This document shows, piece after piece, positions 26,545 to 36,869 of a DNA stretch of 64,000 nt. Numbering within the stretch: position 1 is the stretch's first letter; each line of letters starts with the position of its first letter. The DNA is taken from contig NZ_FNVA01000003.1 in the NCBI RefSeq assembly GCF_900108185.1, positions 434,001 to 498,000 of the forward strand. The letters are read 5' to 3'. This stretch comes from Bryocella elongata. GTDB taxonomy: Bacteria; Acidobacteriota; Terriglobia; Terriglobales; Acidobacteriaceae. The position numbers were made by a program, and so were the translations under genes. The notes below the pieces were generated by a model, which was not told the origin of the DNA, did no database searches, and was given only the letters and a program-made list of their open reading frames with translations.

Positions 26545-27035
26545 ACGGGCCTGAAGACAACAGGAAGTTTGAAGTGATTCAAGGAGCCGGGGACAGGTTA
26601 GAGAACGATTCGACGCCCGAACTGGAATTTGAGCAGCAGTTGGCGCGCGCGCTGCGGCGTGTGGACGCGCCGGAAGGCTTCGCAGCCCGCCTCATGGACC
26701 GGGCGGCGAAGGGGGACACGGCGCCTGTCGTCAACGTGCCAGTCGTCGAGGTCCCAGCGGTGGAGGTCCCGGGCCGCTCCCCGGGACCCTCACCAAAATC
26801 CGGCTTCGGCCGCATGTTCGTCATACCTCGCCGCCAGTGGCTGGGCTGGGCCTCGGGAGCCATCGCGGCGACGCTCGTCGCGGGTATCTTCACGGGTCAG
26901 CATCTGCACGAGCAGCATGAGCGCCGCGCCGCCGCCGAACGCGAGTTCGACACCTCGATGCGCATTCGGAATGAAGCTCTCGAGCACGTCCGCCAGCAGC
27001 TGGCAGAGCAGGGAATCACGCTCGGCAACGAATAG
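26541..27035 (+). CDS. Probable membrane-anchored anti-sigma factor
   Basis: A 164-residue protein translationally coupled to the sigma factor. It has a charged cytosolic N-terminal half (FEQQLARALRRVDAPEGFAARLMDRA), a Val/Pro linker repeating VPVVEVPAVEVPG, one membrane helix at about residues 100-117 and a short periplasmic helix rich in Glu/Arg. No zinc-binding anti-sigma motif (HxxxCxxC) is seen, so it is not a classical ZAS protein. The role is inferred from position and topology. Confidence 0.7.
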   Translation: MNGPEDNRKFEVIQGAGDRLENDSTPELEFEQQLARALRRVDAPEGFAARLMDRAAKGDTAPVVNVPVVEVPAVEVPGRSPGPSPKSGFGRMFVIPRRQWLGWASGAIAATLVAGIFTGQHLHEQHERRAAAEREFDTSMRIRNEALEHVRQQLAEQGITLGNE

Positions 27036-27125
27036 CTGCCGGCACGCAACACCCCAGCCAGCAAGGCCTGGCACATGAGATCCAGCAGCACCAGATCCAG
27101 CAGCAGCAGACGAAGGACAAAGACG

Positions 27126-28328
27126 ATGAAGAACACGACCCACAGCTTCTCAACCAGGACCCTGTCCACCGCAGCTCTCGCTGCTGCCCTCACCCTTTCC
27201 GCCACCCTGGCTTCGGCCCAGGTCGAGCCCGTAGCCCCTGCCGCTCCCCCGGCACCGGCCACGGCGACCGTTCCTGCAGTTCCTGCCGCCCCCGCATCCC
27301 CCGCGACTGCGAAGTCCCATGTGGCCTACACCTACGCCTACACCTACGCCCGGAGCGGTGTTCCCGCCGTCTTCGTTCGCGCCTCGGCAGCATCGCCCGA
27401 GCCTTCGCCCGAGCCCATGCCCGCTCCTCCTGAGCCGCCCGCGGGCATCTTTGAAGGCCAGCCCGGCGCCATGGGGCAGTCCAATGACGTCAAGGACGAC
27501 CTCTTCCAGGGCACCGAGGTCTTCGCGAAGAACGCCACCGACGTGACCGAAATCAACATGGATCCCTCGTCGCTGGATATGGTCAACGGCCGGCACAGCG
27601 CCCGCAGCATGGTGCTCAACGTGGTGCGCACCTACACCTACGACAAGCCTGGCATGTACGACATGGCCGAGGTCGAGAAGTTCCGGGCCAAGCTCAACAG
27701 CGGCGACTGGTTCTGCTCCGTGCACACCCGCAACTTCAAGACCGGCAGCTCCAGCGACGTCTGCAACAAGCGCCGCACGGACGGCATGCGCGAGAGCGCC
27801 ATCATCACGGTCGAGCCCCGCTCGCTGACTTTCATCCACAACATCCGCCGCCAGAGCGCCGACGGTGGATCGAGCGAGATGGCTTTCCCAAGTGGCCCGG
27901 CCTTGATCGCTCCGATGCTCGCCATGGTCGACCGCGAGCGCCTGGCTGGGCTGAATGTGCAGCTGGCCCATCTCGACAGCCTCGACGGCGTCAATCTGCG
28001 CCTGGAAAGCCTGGGTCCCGGCAACTTTGGAGTGGAGGTCGACGGCCAGCAGATGGCGGAGCGCATGGCCGCCGAGCAGAAGCGCATGGCCGAAGGGGAA
28101 GCGCGGATGGCGGAAAGCGAAGCCCGCATGGCCGAGGGCGTCAGCCGGATCAACTCCCCAGAGCTTCTGGAGCGCATGAACCGCATGCAGACCGACATGC
28201 AGCGCAGCATGGATCGCCTCAACTCCTCCGAGATCAAGGACAAGGTGAAGCAGAAGGACGAGCAGCAGAAGGACGAGAAGTTGAAGGATAAGCAGGAAAA
28301 CGAGCAGCGCGAACAGTCCCGCAACTAG
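27126..28328 (+). CDS. Secreted coiled-coil protein of the sigma operon
   Basis: A 400-residue exported protein, third gene of the sigma/anti-sigma operon. The signal peptide (about 1-30) is followed by an Ala/Pro-rich segment (40-80), a Pro/Glu-rich stretch (SPEPSPEPMPAPPEP) and a central globular part with one Cys pair (WFCSVHTRNF, SDVCNKRR). The last third has short repeats (RMAEGEARMAESEARMAEG) and a long Lys/Glu/Gln-rich helix, likely a coiled coil. The ATG at 27126 has AAGGA eight bases upstream. I recognise no family. It may be an envelope stress sensor or output of the sigma factor, which is inference. Confidence 0.7.
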   Translation: MKNTTHSFSTRTLSTAALAAALTLSATLASAQVEPVAPAAPPAPATATVPAVPAAPASPATAKSHVAYTYAYTYARSGVPAVFVRASAASPEPSPEPMPAPPEPPAGIFEGQPGAMGQSNDVKDDLFQGTEVFAKNATDVTEINMDPSSLDMVNGRHSARSMVLNVVRTYTYDKPGMYDMAEVEKFRAKLNSGDWFCSVHTRNFKTGSSSDVCNKRRTDGMRESAIITVEPRSLTFIHNIRRQSADGGSSEMAFPSGPALIAPMLAMVDRERLAGLNVQLAHLDSLDGVNLRLESLGPGNFGVEVDGQQMAERMAAEQKRMAEGEARMAESEARMAEGVSRINSPELLERMNRMQTDMQRSMDRLNSSEIKDKVKQKDEQQKDEKLKDKQENEQREQSRN

Positions 28329-28374
28329 ACGGCACAAGCAACGCTGAGAAGCACGGCCGCACCTCCATTGAGAG

Positions 28375-28405
28375 CCCCGGAAGGCCCACCCTTCCGGGGA
28401 ATCTT
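28375..28405 (+). terminator. Intrinsic terminator of the sigma factor operon
   Basis: A perfect 10-bp stem CCCCGGAAGG (28375-28384) with CCTTCCGGGG (28390-28399) is followed by AATCTTTTTC, one of the clearest terminators in the window. Confidence 0.92.
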
Positions 28406-28412
28406 TTTCAGC

Positions 28413-29717
<1,305 letters not shown>

Positions 29718-29722
29718 GGCCT

Positions 29723-30550
29723 GTGGCCACTTGGCTCAAGCCGCGCCCCTCGCATTATCCTTCGCTGGCCGCGGCGCTCAGGGCGCACTGGCCGCTCTAT
29801 CTCTATGAGGCCGCGGAGCTGGCGGCCTTCATGCTTTCGGCGTGCCTGTGTACGGCCCTGCTCTTCGATCCGCATTCTCCTCTGGCTGGGCTGCCTTCTA
29901 CGCTTCGCCGGTTCCTGATGGGACTTTCGATGGGGCTGACCGCTGTGGTGATCATCAAGTCGCCATGGGGCAGGCGTTCGGGCGCGCACTTCAATCCGGC
30001 CATCTCGCTCACGTTCTACCGGCTCGGCAAGATCGGTCCCCGGGATACGGTGTTGTACGTCCTCGCGCACTTTGCGGGTGCGCCACTCGGAGTGCTGCTC
30101 GCCGCCCTGCTCCTTGGGCCCATCATCCGGCTTCCCCAGGTGAACTATGCCGTCACCGTCCCCGGAATCGGCGGGCCATCCGCAGCATTCGCTGCGGAGA
30201 CCTTCATGGCCGCGCTGCTCATGGCGACCGTCCTCGTCACCTCCAATAACAGGCGGCTGGCGGCGTACACGACATGGCTGATGGGCCTTCTGATCACGAG
30301 CTACGTCTTTGTCTTTGCTCCGGTCTCCGGCTTCAGCATCAATCCTGCGCGGACCTTCGGCTCAGCGCTTGAGGCGCACCTGTGGACTGCGGTATGGATT
30401 TATTTCACCGCGCCGCTGCTGGGCATGTTCGCTGCGGCGGAGGCCTACGTCCAGCTTGCGCAGCCTGACCCTACACGCCATCTCTACTTCAGCCACCGCC
30501 GCCTCACCCACGAGCCGGCGGAGCTGACCGCAGTCGAACCAACTTCCTGA
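29723..30550 (+). CDS. Aquaporin family (MIP) channel
   Basis: A 275-residue inner-membrane channel with six helices. Both half-helix NPA boxes are present: SGAHFNPAISL (NPA at 91-93) and SGFSINPARTF (NPA at 207-209, followed by the conserved Arg). Whether it passes water or glycerol cannot be told without a model of the ar/R filter. The GTG at 29723 lies five bases after tgt's stop, with GAGG upstream, so it is probably co-transcribed with tgt. Confidence 0.9.
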   Translation: MATWLKPRPSHYPSLAAALRAHWPLYLYEAAELAAFMLSACLCTALLFDPHSPLAGLPSTLRRFLMGLSMGLTAVVIIKSPWGRRSGAHFNPAISLTFYRLGKIGPRDTVLYVLAHFAGAPLGVLLAALLLGPIIRLPQVNYAVTVPGIGGPSAAFAAETFMAALLMATVLVTSNNRRLAAYTTWLMGLLITSYVFVFAPVSGFSINPARTFGSALEAHLWTAVWIYFTAPLLGMFAAAEAYVQLAQPDPTRHLYFSHRRLTHEPAELTAVEPTS

Positions 30551-30681
30551 GCCTCGAAATCGATGGATCCCGGGCGCATGCGGCCCGCGTCGAGATCCCG
30601 CCGCCCCCCGTCGAGCGAGCCGCCGAAAGATATCGTCCCCAATTCATTGTTCCCGCCGGAATGCTCCGCCATACTTCAGGC

Positions 30682-31962
30682 ATGCGACCACGGCCCCTCA
30701 TCCTAGCGCTTTCTCTTCTGGCGCTGGCAGCATCTGCGCAGCAGCCCAGTTCGCGGCAAGGGACCGGCACGGTGACCGGTCACGTCACCGCCGGGGATAC
30801 GCAGCTGCCCGCGCGGTTCGCGCATGTGACGCTCTTCGGTATACCTGCCAAGGTCACGGCCTACAAGGCTCCCGATCCCAACGCCAGTGAGGATGCGCAG
30901 ATCAAGGCCGTCACTTCCGCGTTCGCCAGCCTTGGCAAGATGAACCTCATCAACACGCAGACCGACACTGACGGCAACTATGCCGCGACGGACGTTCCAC
31001 CGGGCGACTACTACGTCTTCGCGACGGCCACCGGCTACGTCGCTCCGCTCTCGCAGGTGCAGGCCGCCATCGATGCCGGCGCGGACCTCAGCAAGCCTCT
31101 GCCGGGTATCCAGACGCTGCACGTCACCTCCGACCACAGCTTCACTGCCGATGCCACGATGACCCGCGGCGGCGCGATCTCGGGCACGGTCCTGTGGGAC
31201 GACGGCAGCCCGGTCTCCGGCGCGATCATCACCGTGCAGCCCAAGGCCGGCAAGGCGCATCCGCCGGCGGAGTTCAACCTGCTCGGCATCGCCAACGTGC
31301 TGGGCTCTCTCTCCATCGCCGACGACCTCGGCCACTACCGCGTCGCAGGCCTCATCCCGGGCGACTACGTGGTGCTTGCCACCATCCAGTCCAATGGCCA
31401 AACAGGCTTTGGCGCGTCGGCCAACCTCAAGAAGCTCGCGTCGGTCTCGCCCCTTCTGGTCTATGCACCGGAGGCCGTGCATCGCGCGGACGCGAAGGCT
31501 ATCTCGGTGACGCAGGGCGATGACCACCGCGATGTGACCATCACGCTGCGCCTCGGTGGACTGCACACGATCACCGGCCGCGTCGCTTCGCTCGAGGACC
31601 ATCACGGCATCAACTCTGCCACCGTTCGTCTTACTGACGAGAAGGACCCTGAGTTTGCACGTTCGGCTGCGGTCGATGCGATGGGGAACTACAAGCTGAA
31701 CTTCGTGCCGCCCGGGACCTACACGCTCAACGTCGGCGACGCCGAAGACACCGAGCCCGGCAAGCCGACGGCCAAGCCCAACATCTTTGGGCCGCCGGAG
31801 AAGACGCTGCGCAGCTACGTCGACGCCAAACGCCAGATCATCGTCACGGACACGAACGTCACGGGCCAGGACTTTGAGATGGCGATCGACACCAATCCCT
31901 CCAGGGGCGACGACGCTCTGAAGAAGGCGATGGAGTCTCTCGGCGCGGACACGCCCAAGTAG
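30682..31962 (+). CDS. Secreted carboxypeptidase-regulatory-like repeat protein, copy 1
   Basis: A 426-residue exported protein, paralog of 32984-34297. A signal peptide (ILALSLLALAASAQ) is followed by three transthyretin-like domains: GHVTAGDTQLPARFAHVTLFG with TDTDGNYAATDVPPGDYYV, then GTVLWDDGSPVSGAIITVQP with DLGHYRVAGLIPGDYVV, then GRVASLEDHHGINSATVRL with AMGNYKLNFVPPGTYTL. No enzyme domain follows. Such proteins in Acidobacteria are taken to bind polysaccharide or act as surface modules. The start is either ATG 30682 or 30661; neither has a strong ribosome site. Confidence 0.8.
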   Translation: MRPRPLILALSLLALAASAQQPSSRQGTGTVTGHVTAGDTQLPARFAHVTLFGIPAKVTAYKAPDPNASEDAQIKAVTSAFASLGKMNLINTQTDTDGNYAATDVPPGDYYVFATATGYVAPLSQVQAAIDAGADLSKPLPGIQTLHVTSDHSFTADATMTRGGAISGTVLWDDGSPVSGAIITVQPKAGKAHPPAEFNLLGIANVLGSLSIADDLGHYRVAGLIPGDYVVLATIQSNGQTGFGASANLKKLASVSPLLVYAPEAVHRADAKAISVTQGDDHRDVTITLRLGGLHTITGRVASLEDHHGINSATVRLTDEKDPEFARSAAVDAMGNYKLNFVPPGTYTLNVGDAEDTEPGKPTAKPNIFGPPEKTLRSYVDAKRQIIVTDTNVTGQDFEMAIDTNPSRGDDALKKAMESLGADTPK

Positions 31963-31968
31963 GCCGGG

Positions 31969-32799
31969 CTACTTCTTTCTTGCCGTCACCTTCAGGTACT
32001 CGTTCTTCACAAGGGTCCGGTTGGGATCGCCGCTCACGTTGGCTTCGGTCCAGAGGTGGGTCAGGTCGCCGGTGAAGGCCACCTGTCCGGCCGTCGTCAG
32101 CCGGGAAAACGCAACCTGCGTCGGCCCGAAGTACTTGCGAAAGAACTCGACCGCGCCGCTGGGTGGCGTCGGCATATCGAAGTCGATGGGGATCACCTCG
32201 AACTCGATCGATTCGAAGCCCGCACCGAGCCGTTCCCGCACGGTCGCGGGATCTCCCCAGCGCACCGGCGGATCGATGCCGGGAGGCGGGGGAACATGGC
32301 CTGCCCCGAGCCGGAACATCCTCCCGGTAAAGCCGCCGGGCGTCCAGTTGGCCATCGCCAGCAGGCCGCCGGGCTTCAGCACGCGGGCGCACTCGGCAGC
32401 GACGAGCGCGGGCCGGGGAGCGAACATCGCGCCAAACATGCTCACCACCACGTCGAAGCTCTCGTCCGCGTAGGGCATCGCTTCGGCGTCTCCCTCGTCG
32501 AACTGGATCGTCAGACCGGCTGCTGCAGCGCGTTCGCGGGCCTGCTCCAGCAGGTTCGGCGCGATGTCCACACCGGTGACGTCATAGCCCAGTGCGGCAA
32601 GAGGCACGGCCAGGTTGCCGGTCCCGGTAGCGATGTCGAGGACCTTCGCGGGAGCCGGTGGCAGCTGCAGCGCGGCGACGAACTCCTCGCCGCCACGCGC
32701 GATGGTCCTGGCTACCATGCCGAAATCACCGGCCATCCACGTGGCTCGCATGCCCTCCTTGATCTTCTCGATCGGAGGCGGTAAAGGGTTGGACGACAT
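31969..32799 (-). CDS. Class I SAM-dependent methyltransferase
   Basis: A 276-residue methyltransferase of the UbiE/Methyltransf_11 type. The SAM site is KVLDIATGTGNLAVPLA (52-68), with VTGVDIAPNLLEQA, and the motif FDEGDAEAMPYADESFDVVVS that follows. The C-terminal third, with a Pro-rich GHVPPPPGIDPP loop, should bind the substrate, which I cannot name. The ATG at 32799 has GGGGAT upstream. It lies between, and opposite to, the two carboxypeptidase-fold paralogs. Confidence 0.88.
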   Translation of the reverse strand: MSSNPLPPPIEKIKEGMRATWMAGDFGMVARTIARGGEEFVAALQLPPAPAKVLDIATGTGNLAVPLAALGYDVTGVDIAPNLLEQARERAAAAGLTIQFDEGDAEAMPYADESFDVVVSMFGAMFAPRPALVAAECARVLKPGGLLAMANWTPGGFTGRMFRLGAGHVPPPPGIDPPVRWGDPATVRERLGAGFESIEFEVIPIDFDMPTPPSGAVEFFRKYFGPTQVAFSRLTTAGQVAFTGDLTHLWTEANVSGDPNRTLVKNEYLKVTARKK

Positions 32800-32983
32800 A
32801 AGCCGATCCCCCTATCTCATTGAAATTTGTTTGCGTGCTCTGAAGATTGCGCCCCCGCCGGGCCCTGCGTCAAGAAAGACATATCACGCACAACGACGAT
32901 TCCGCATGACGAATGGCCCCCCTCCTTCGTCTCTCATCGCAGCGCAAGTGTCCAACCGCCGGCCGGTATGGCATCCTTGCGCC

Positions 32984-34297
32984 ATGGAGTTCGCCGTGAT
33001 GCACCCGCAGGGCCGTTGGTGGAAGTCGCTCGTCGTGCCGTCTGCAGCCCTTTGCCTGCTGGCGCCCCTTGGAGCCTGGGCTACCGGCCAGCTTCCGCCC
33101 GCGCCGGAGGGGCAGCAGGCAGTCCAGGGCCAGCTGAGTGGACAGGCGGGGCAAGCCGGACAGACTGGCGGCGCCGGAGCGTACGCGCGGTCCTCTGCGG
33201 AGCTCACCGGCTCGGTCTCCGGCCGTGTGGTCTTCGGCGACACCCAGCAACCCGCGCGCTTCTCCCAGGTGGTTCTCATTCCCGTGCAGAACGTGCAGAC
33301 GGACAGCTCGCGTCCCGGCATCGTGCGCGGCTTCGTCGGCTTCGGAGGCTCGGGAGGCAATGCCCGGACAGACCTCGACGGCAACTTCGTCATGACCAAC
33401 GTGACGACCGGAGACTATTACGTAGCCGGGCAGGCCGCCGGATACATCAGCGAGACCATGGTGCTGCAGGCCCGCGTCGCCGACGGGGCCGATGCGCAGG
33501 CGCTGCTGGCCAGCCTTCCCACCGTCCATGTCACGGCGGGCTCCATGGCGACCGCCAATGTGTCGCTTACCCGCGGCGGCACCGTCGCCGGACGAATTCA
33601 GTGGGAGGACGGCTCCCCGGCCGCCGGCGTGCAGGTGAGCGGTCTCATGATGACCGCCGGAACCAGCACCACTGCCGCTGTGAATCAGTCCGGGGGGCGG
33701 GCGATCAACATCGCCGGGGCCGCCAACGCCATGTCGGACGACCGTGGCATGTTCCGCATCACCGGCCTCGCGCCGGGGACCTACGTAGTGCGCGCCACGC
33801 TGATGGCTCCCTCGGTCGGCGGCAACACCAACTTCATGCAGCGCACCCAGGCACTCACGATCTATGCCCCCGGCAAGCTGCGCCGCAGCGATGCGCAGAG
33901 CATCACCCTCCACCAGGGCGAGGAGCGCGACGACCTGCAATGGGTCATCGACCTGCATGCGCTGCACACGGTGACGGGCCGCGTCGGTGCGACCTCCGGC
34001 CCGGAGCCGGAGTCGGGCAGCGTTCGCCTCGTCGACACCACGGACAGCACGCTGAACCGCACCGCCGCCATCGCTTCGGACGGAACCTTCACCCTCAGCT
34101 ATGTGCCCTCCGGCAACTACACGCTCTCGGTCAACGGCGCCAGCAGCAACCCGATGAGTGGCAACGGTGGACGCCGCGGCGGGCAGGCCTCGACGACTCC
34201 GGGCACGACCTACCAGCAGTACTCCGGCTCGCTCAGCGTGGCCGATACGGATGTCAGCGGCGTGTCGATCAACCTCACGCCGAACAGCAGCCAGTAG
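32984..34297 (+). CDS. Secreted carboxypeptidase-regulatory-like repeat protein, copy 2
   Basis: A 437-residue exported paralog of 30682-31962. After the signal peptide comes a Gln/Gly-rich linker, then GRVVFGDTQQPARFSQVVLIP with RTDLDGNFVMTNVTTGDYYV, a second domain GRIQWEDGSPAAGVQVSG with DRGMFRITGLAPGTYVV and a third GRVGATSGPEPESGSVRL with SDGTFTLSYVPSGNYTL. It shares order and spacing with copy 1 but is only moderately similar, so the duplication is old. The start is ATG 32984 or 32999. Likely an envelope or surface protein; function unknown. Confidence 0.8.
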   Translation: MEFAVMHPQGRWWKSLVVPSAALCLLAPLGAWATGQLPPAPEGQQAVQGQLSGQAGQAGQTGGAGAYARSSAELTGSVSGRVVFGDTQQPARFSQVVLIPVQNVQTDSSRPGIVRGFVGFGGSGGNARTDLDGNFVMTNVTTGDYYVAGQAAGYISETMVLQARVADGADAQALLASLPTVHVTAGSMATANVSLTRGGTVAGRIQWEDGSPAAGVQVSGLMMTAGTSTTAAVNQSGGRAINIAGAANAMSDDRGMFRITGLAPGTYVVRATLMAPSVGGNTNFMQRTQALTIYAPGKLRRSDAQSITLHQGEERDDLQWVIDLHALHTVTGRVGATSGPEPESGSVRLVDTTDSTLNRTAAIASDGTFTLSYVPSGNYTLSVNGASSNPMSGNGGRRGGQASTTPGTTYQQYSGSLSVADTDVSGVSINLTPNSSQ

Positions 34298-34335
34298 CGC
34301 CGCCTTCACCTCCGCCGGATGCTACCCTCATCGAC

Positions 34336-35019
34336 GTGCCCGACATAAACACCGACCGCGAATGGCAACGTCTGCTCGCCCTCTACGCAGATAAAGCCGA
34401 CGAAGAACTCCATGAGCTGCACGACCGCCGCCACGACCTCACCGAGCTCGCGCAGCAGGCGCTGGACAGGACGATCCAGCAGCGCGGGCTCGAGCCGGTT
34501 CCGGCCGACGGGGCCGAAGCGAACTCCGTTTCCCGTGGCGATCTCGCCATTGGCGAGGCGAAGGAGCTGGAGCCGGGAGAGCAGTCCCTCATTACTTTCC
34601 GAGACGGCCTGGAGGCCTCGCAGGCTATCGCTGCGCTACGCGATGCTGAGGTGCCCCACCGCATCACCGAGCGCATGATGCGGTACATTGGCGGCGACTC
34701 GCGCACGCTCCTCGAACTGATCGTCGAGCGCACCGACGCCGATGCTGCACGCGACGTTCTGCAGCGCGCTCTGGGGCTTTTTCCGCCTGCCGAAGGCGAC
34801 GACGACATGGGCGACGGCCAGGACTACGCTCCGCTGGGTGAGTTCACGCCCGCGCAGGCTGTGATCGTGAAGGCTGCCCTGGAAGGACATGGACTGCCCT
34901 ATGTCGTCGATCAGGACGAGGAAGATGCCGCAGCTCCCATCCGGTTCAACGTAGCTGCGGACCGAGTTGACGAGGCCTTCGACGTGATGGAGCAGATCGC
35001 GGAGGCGCTGCCCGAGTAG
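34336..35019 (+). CDS. Hypothetical protein with DUF2007-like region
   Basis: A 227-residue acidic, soluble protein starting at GTG 34336 with no strong ribosome site. The N-terminal 60 residues are helical (EWQRLLALYADKADEEL), followed by LITFRDGLEASQAIAALRDAE and ELIVERTDADAARDVLQRAL, which resembles the DUF2007 signal-transducing-like fold, and a second copy-like region near the C-terminus (FTPAQAVIVKAALEGHGLPYVV..AADRVDEAFDVMEQ). Two DUF2007-like halves in tandem are therefore possible. Downstream of carboxypeptidase-fold copy 2 by 38 bases, so likely in one operon with it. Confidence 0.7.
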   Translation: MPDINTDREWQRLLALYADKADEELHELHDRRHDLTELAQQALDRTIQQRGLEPVPADGAEANSVSRGDLAIGEAKELEPGEQSLITFRDGLEASQAIAALRDAEVPHRITERMMRYIGGDSRTLLELIVERTDADAARDVLQRALGLFPPAEGDDDMGDGQDYAPLGEFTPAQAVIVKAALEGHGLPYVVDQDEEDAAAPIRFNVAADRVDEAFDVMEQIAEALPE

Positions 35020-35065
35020 CGGGAAAGAGACGGTTGCTCCATGGCCGCGTCTTCAGACCGGGGCC

Positions 35066-36466
35066 TTACGCCGGTTCTGCCAGCCGCTTTGTCGTCTTCC
35101 ACCACACGTAGGTCATCACCACGGCGGCCCCGGCCAGTGCGATCGCCAGCCCCATCCAGACGCCAGCGGCTCCCAGCTTGAAGTGGAAGGCCAGCAGCGC
35201 GCCCAGCGGCATCGCGACCACCCAGAAGCAGATGAGCTGCGTGAGGAAAGGCGCGGTCGTGTTGCCAGCGCCGCGCAGGGCGCCGGTCAGCGTGGTCTGC
35301 AGGCCGTCGAAGAACTGGAAGCACGCGGCGATGGCGAGCAGCGGGACCGCAGCGCCGATTACCCCTGGGTCCGGGGTGAAGAACCGCGCAATCTGCGTCG
35401 GAATCGTGAAGAAGGCGACCGCGCACAGCAGCATGAAGCCTCCGCCTGCGATGACGCCTGCCCAGCCGGCTGCGGCAGGAGCGTCCTTCGGCGCGACATC
35501 CGGCTGCGCCCGCAGGCGCCCGATGCCATGGCCCACCCGCACCGCGGTCGCTGCGGAGATGGCAAACGGCACCATGAACGTCGTTGCCGAGCACTGCAGC
35601 GCGACCTCGTGTCCCGCCAGCGGCAGGGGGCCAAAGCTGGCAATCGCGGAGCTCGCAAAGCCGAAGATCCCCACCTCGATGAAGACCTGTGCCGCTGCCG
35701 GGGCTCCCAGCTTTACCAGGGCGCGCATGTGCTGGCCTTCGATCCGAATCCGCGTGGCGGTCAGGCCGTAGCCGTGGCGGCGGTCGGCCCAAAGCACCGC
35801 GATCACCAGGCACAGGAAGAGGTACAGGCGTGCGAAGCTGGTCGACCAGCTGGAGCCCGTTACGCCGAAACCCTGCAGGATCAACGCGTGGCTGCCCACC
35901 CGCCATGCGTGGGGGAAGATCAGCAGCCAGTCGCCGGCCGCATTCACCAGGTTCGCCGAGACCAGCGCAAACGCAATGGGCTTCGCGTGATGCCCCGCCT
36001 GCAGGTAGCGCCGCAGCGTGAAGTAGAGCAGCAGCGGAAGCGCTCCCCAGCTGAGGCCCTGCATCGCGGGGACGGCCTGGCGACGGACCTCGGCGTCCAT
36101 GGGGATGAGGACCAGCAGGTGCGGCCCGGCAAGAAACAGCGCGGTCAGCCCGGCAGCGACGATCCCCGCGAGGACCAGTCCGTGCAGCAGCCAGCGGTTG
36201 GCCTCAGCGATCTCACGCGCGCCAAAGGCCTGTGAAATCAGCGTATCGAGACCCAGCAGCACGCCACCCGCGCCAAAGGTGCAGACGTTGAACATCACCT
36301 GCGCGATCGCAGCCGCGCCCATGGGCACGGAGGAGTGCGGCAACCGGCCCACCAGCACGGTGTCGACAACGCTCATCGCGTTCCAGCCCAGCTCGGCCAG
36401 GATCAGCGGAGCCGCCAGCGTCAACAGGGGCTTGAGTTCACGGCGGATGCTTGTCATTCCGGGCAT
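35066..36466 (-). CDS. MATE-family multidrug/cation exporter
   Basis: A 466-residue inner-membrane transporter with twelve helices in two six-helix halves, the MATE layout. Signature segments are LGWNAMSVVDTVLVGRL (helix 1), LGLDTLISQAFGARE (after helix 2) and, in the second half, PLAGHEVALQCSATTFMVPFAISAATAVRVGHGIG and TGALRGAGNTTAPF. MATE proteins expel drugs or metabolites using Na+ or H+; which one is used here is not clear. It converges on the DUF2007-like gene. Confidence 0.92.
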   Translation of the reverse strand: MPGMTSIRRELKPLLTLAAPLILAELGWNAMSVVDTVLVGRLPHSSVPMGAAAIAQVMFNVCTFGAGGVLLGLDTLISQAFGAREIAEANRWLLHGLVLAGIVAAGLTALFLAGPHLLVLIPMDAEVRRQAVPAMQGLSWGALPLLLYFTLRRYLQAGHHAKPIAFALVSANLVNAAGDWLLIFPHAWRVGSHALILQGFGVTGSSWSTSFARLYLFLCLVIAVLWADRRHGYGLTATRIRIEGQHMRALVKLGAPAAAQVFIEVGIFGFASSAIASFGPLPLAGHEVALQCSATTFMVPFAISAATAVRVGHGIGRLRAQPDVAPKDAPAAAGWAGVIAGGGFMLLCAVAFFTIPTQIARFFTPDPGVIGAAVPLLAIAACFQFFDGLQTTLTGALRGAGNTTAPFLTQLICFWVVAMPLGALLAFHFKLGAAGVWMGLAIALAGAAVVMTYVWWKTTKRLAEPA

Positions 36467-36869
36467 GGGTCAGGGTAGCAGCGCCAGGAGTGGGAAGTGA
36501 TAAGTGGCAAGTGAGAAGTGCAAATAGGGGGATCGAGTCGCGAGCGGGGAGTCTGGAGCGATGAGCGCCCCTGGCGAGGGCAAGGGACTGCTCCACAATG
36601 TGCTCCACAGCGCGAAACCCTGCGATTTTCTTGACACCGCAACGCCCTTCCCTGATGCTTAACGCTCAGGTGCGATTGAGCCAGCGTTGTACGTGCGTCC
36701 TGGGCGAAAACCCCGGCTGCAGACCTTCGCTGGTGTCCGGACGCCGCGTAAGCAGGCGCACTGGCTAAAGCAGTCACCCGAAATCTTCATGAAGGACGCC
36801 GCGGAACTCCCTCCACAGCGGGAGCCGGGAAGCAGGGCGCGCACAGCGTCGGCGGCGAGGAAATAAGCG
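36467..36869. other. Divergent intergenic region upstream of yajC-secDF
   Basis: Apart from repeat site F (36486-36527), this stretch holds a TTGACA at 36631-36636 with a weak -10 about 17 bases later (TGCTTAA region), a possible promoter for yajC-secD-secF. Bases 36660-36860 would then be a 200-nt leader, but I find no known RNA motif or hairpin strong enough to name. No gene is supported. Confidence 0.45.
36486..36527 (+). repeat. 7-nt-period repeat, site F
   Basis: Six heptads of the form N-N-N-AGTG (AGGAGTG, GGAAGTG, ATAAGTG, GCAAGTG, AGAAGTG, then CAAATAG) run from 36486 to 36527, immediately beyond the start codon of the MATE gene. It is the cleanest non-coding member of the family in this window. 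Confidence 0.85.
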
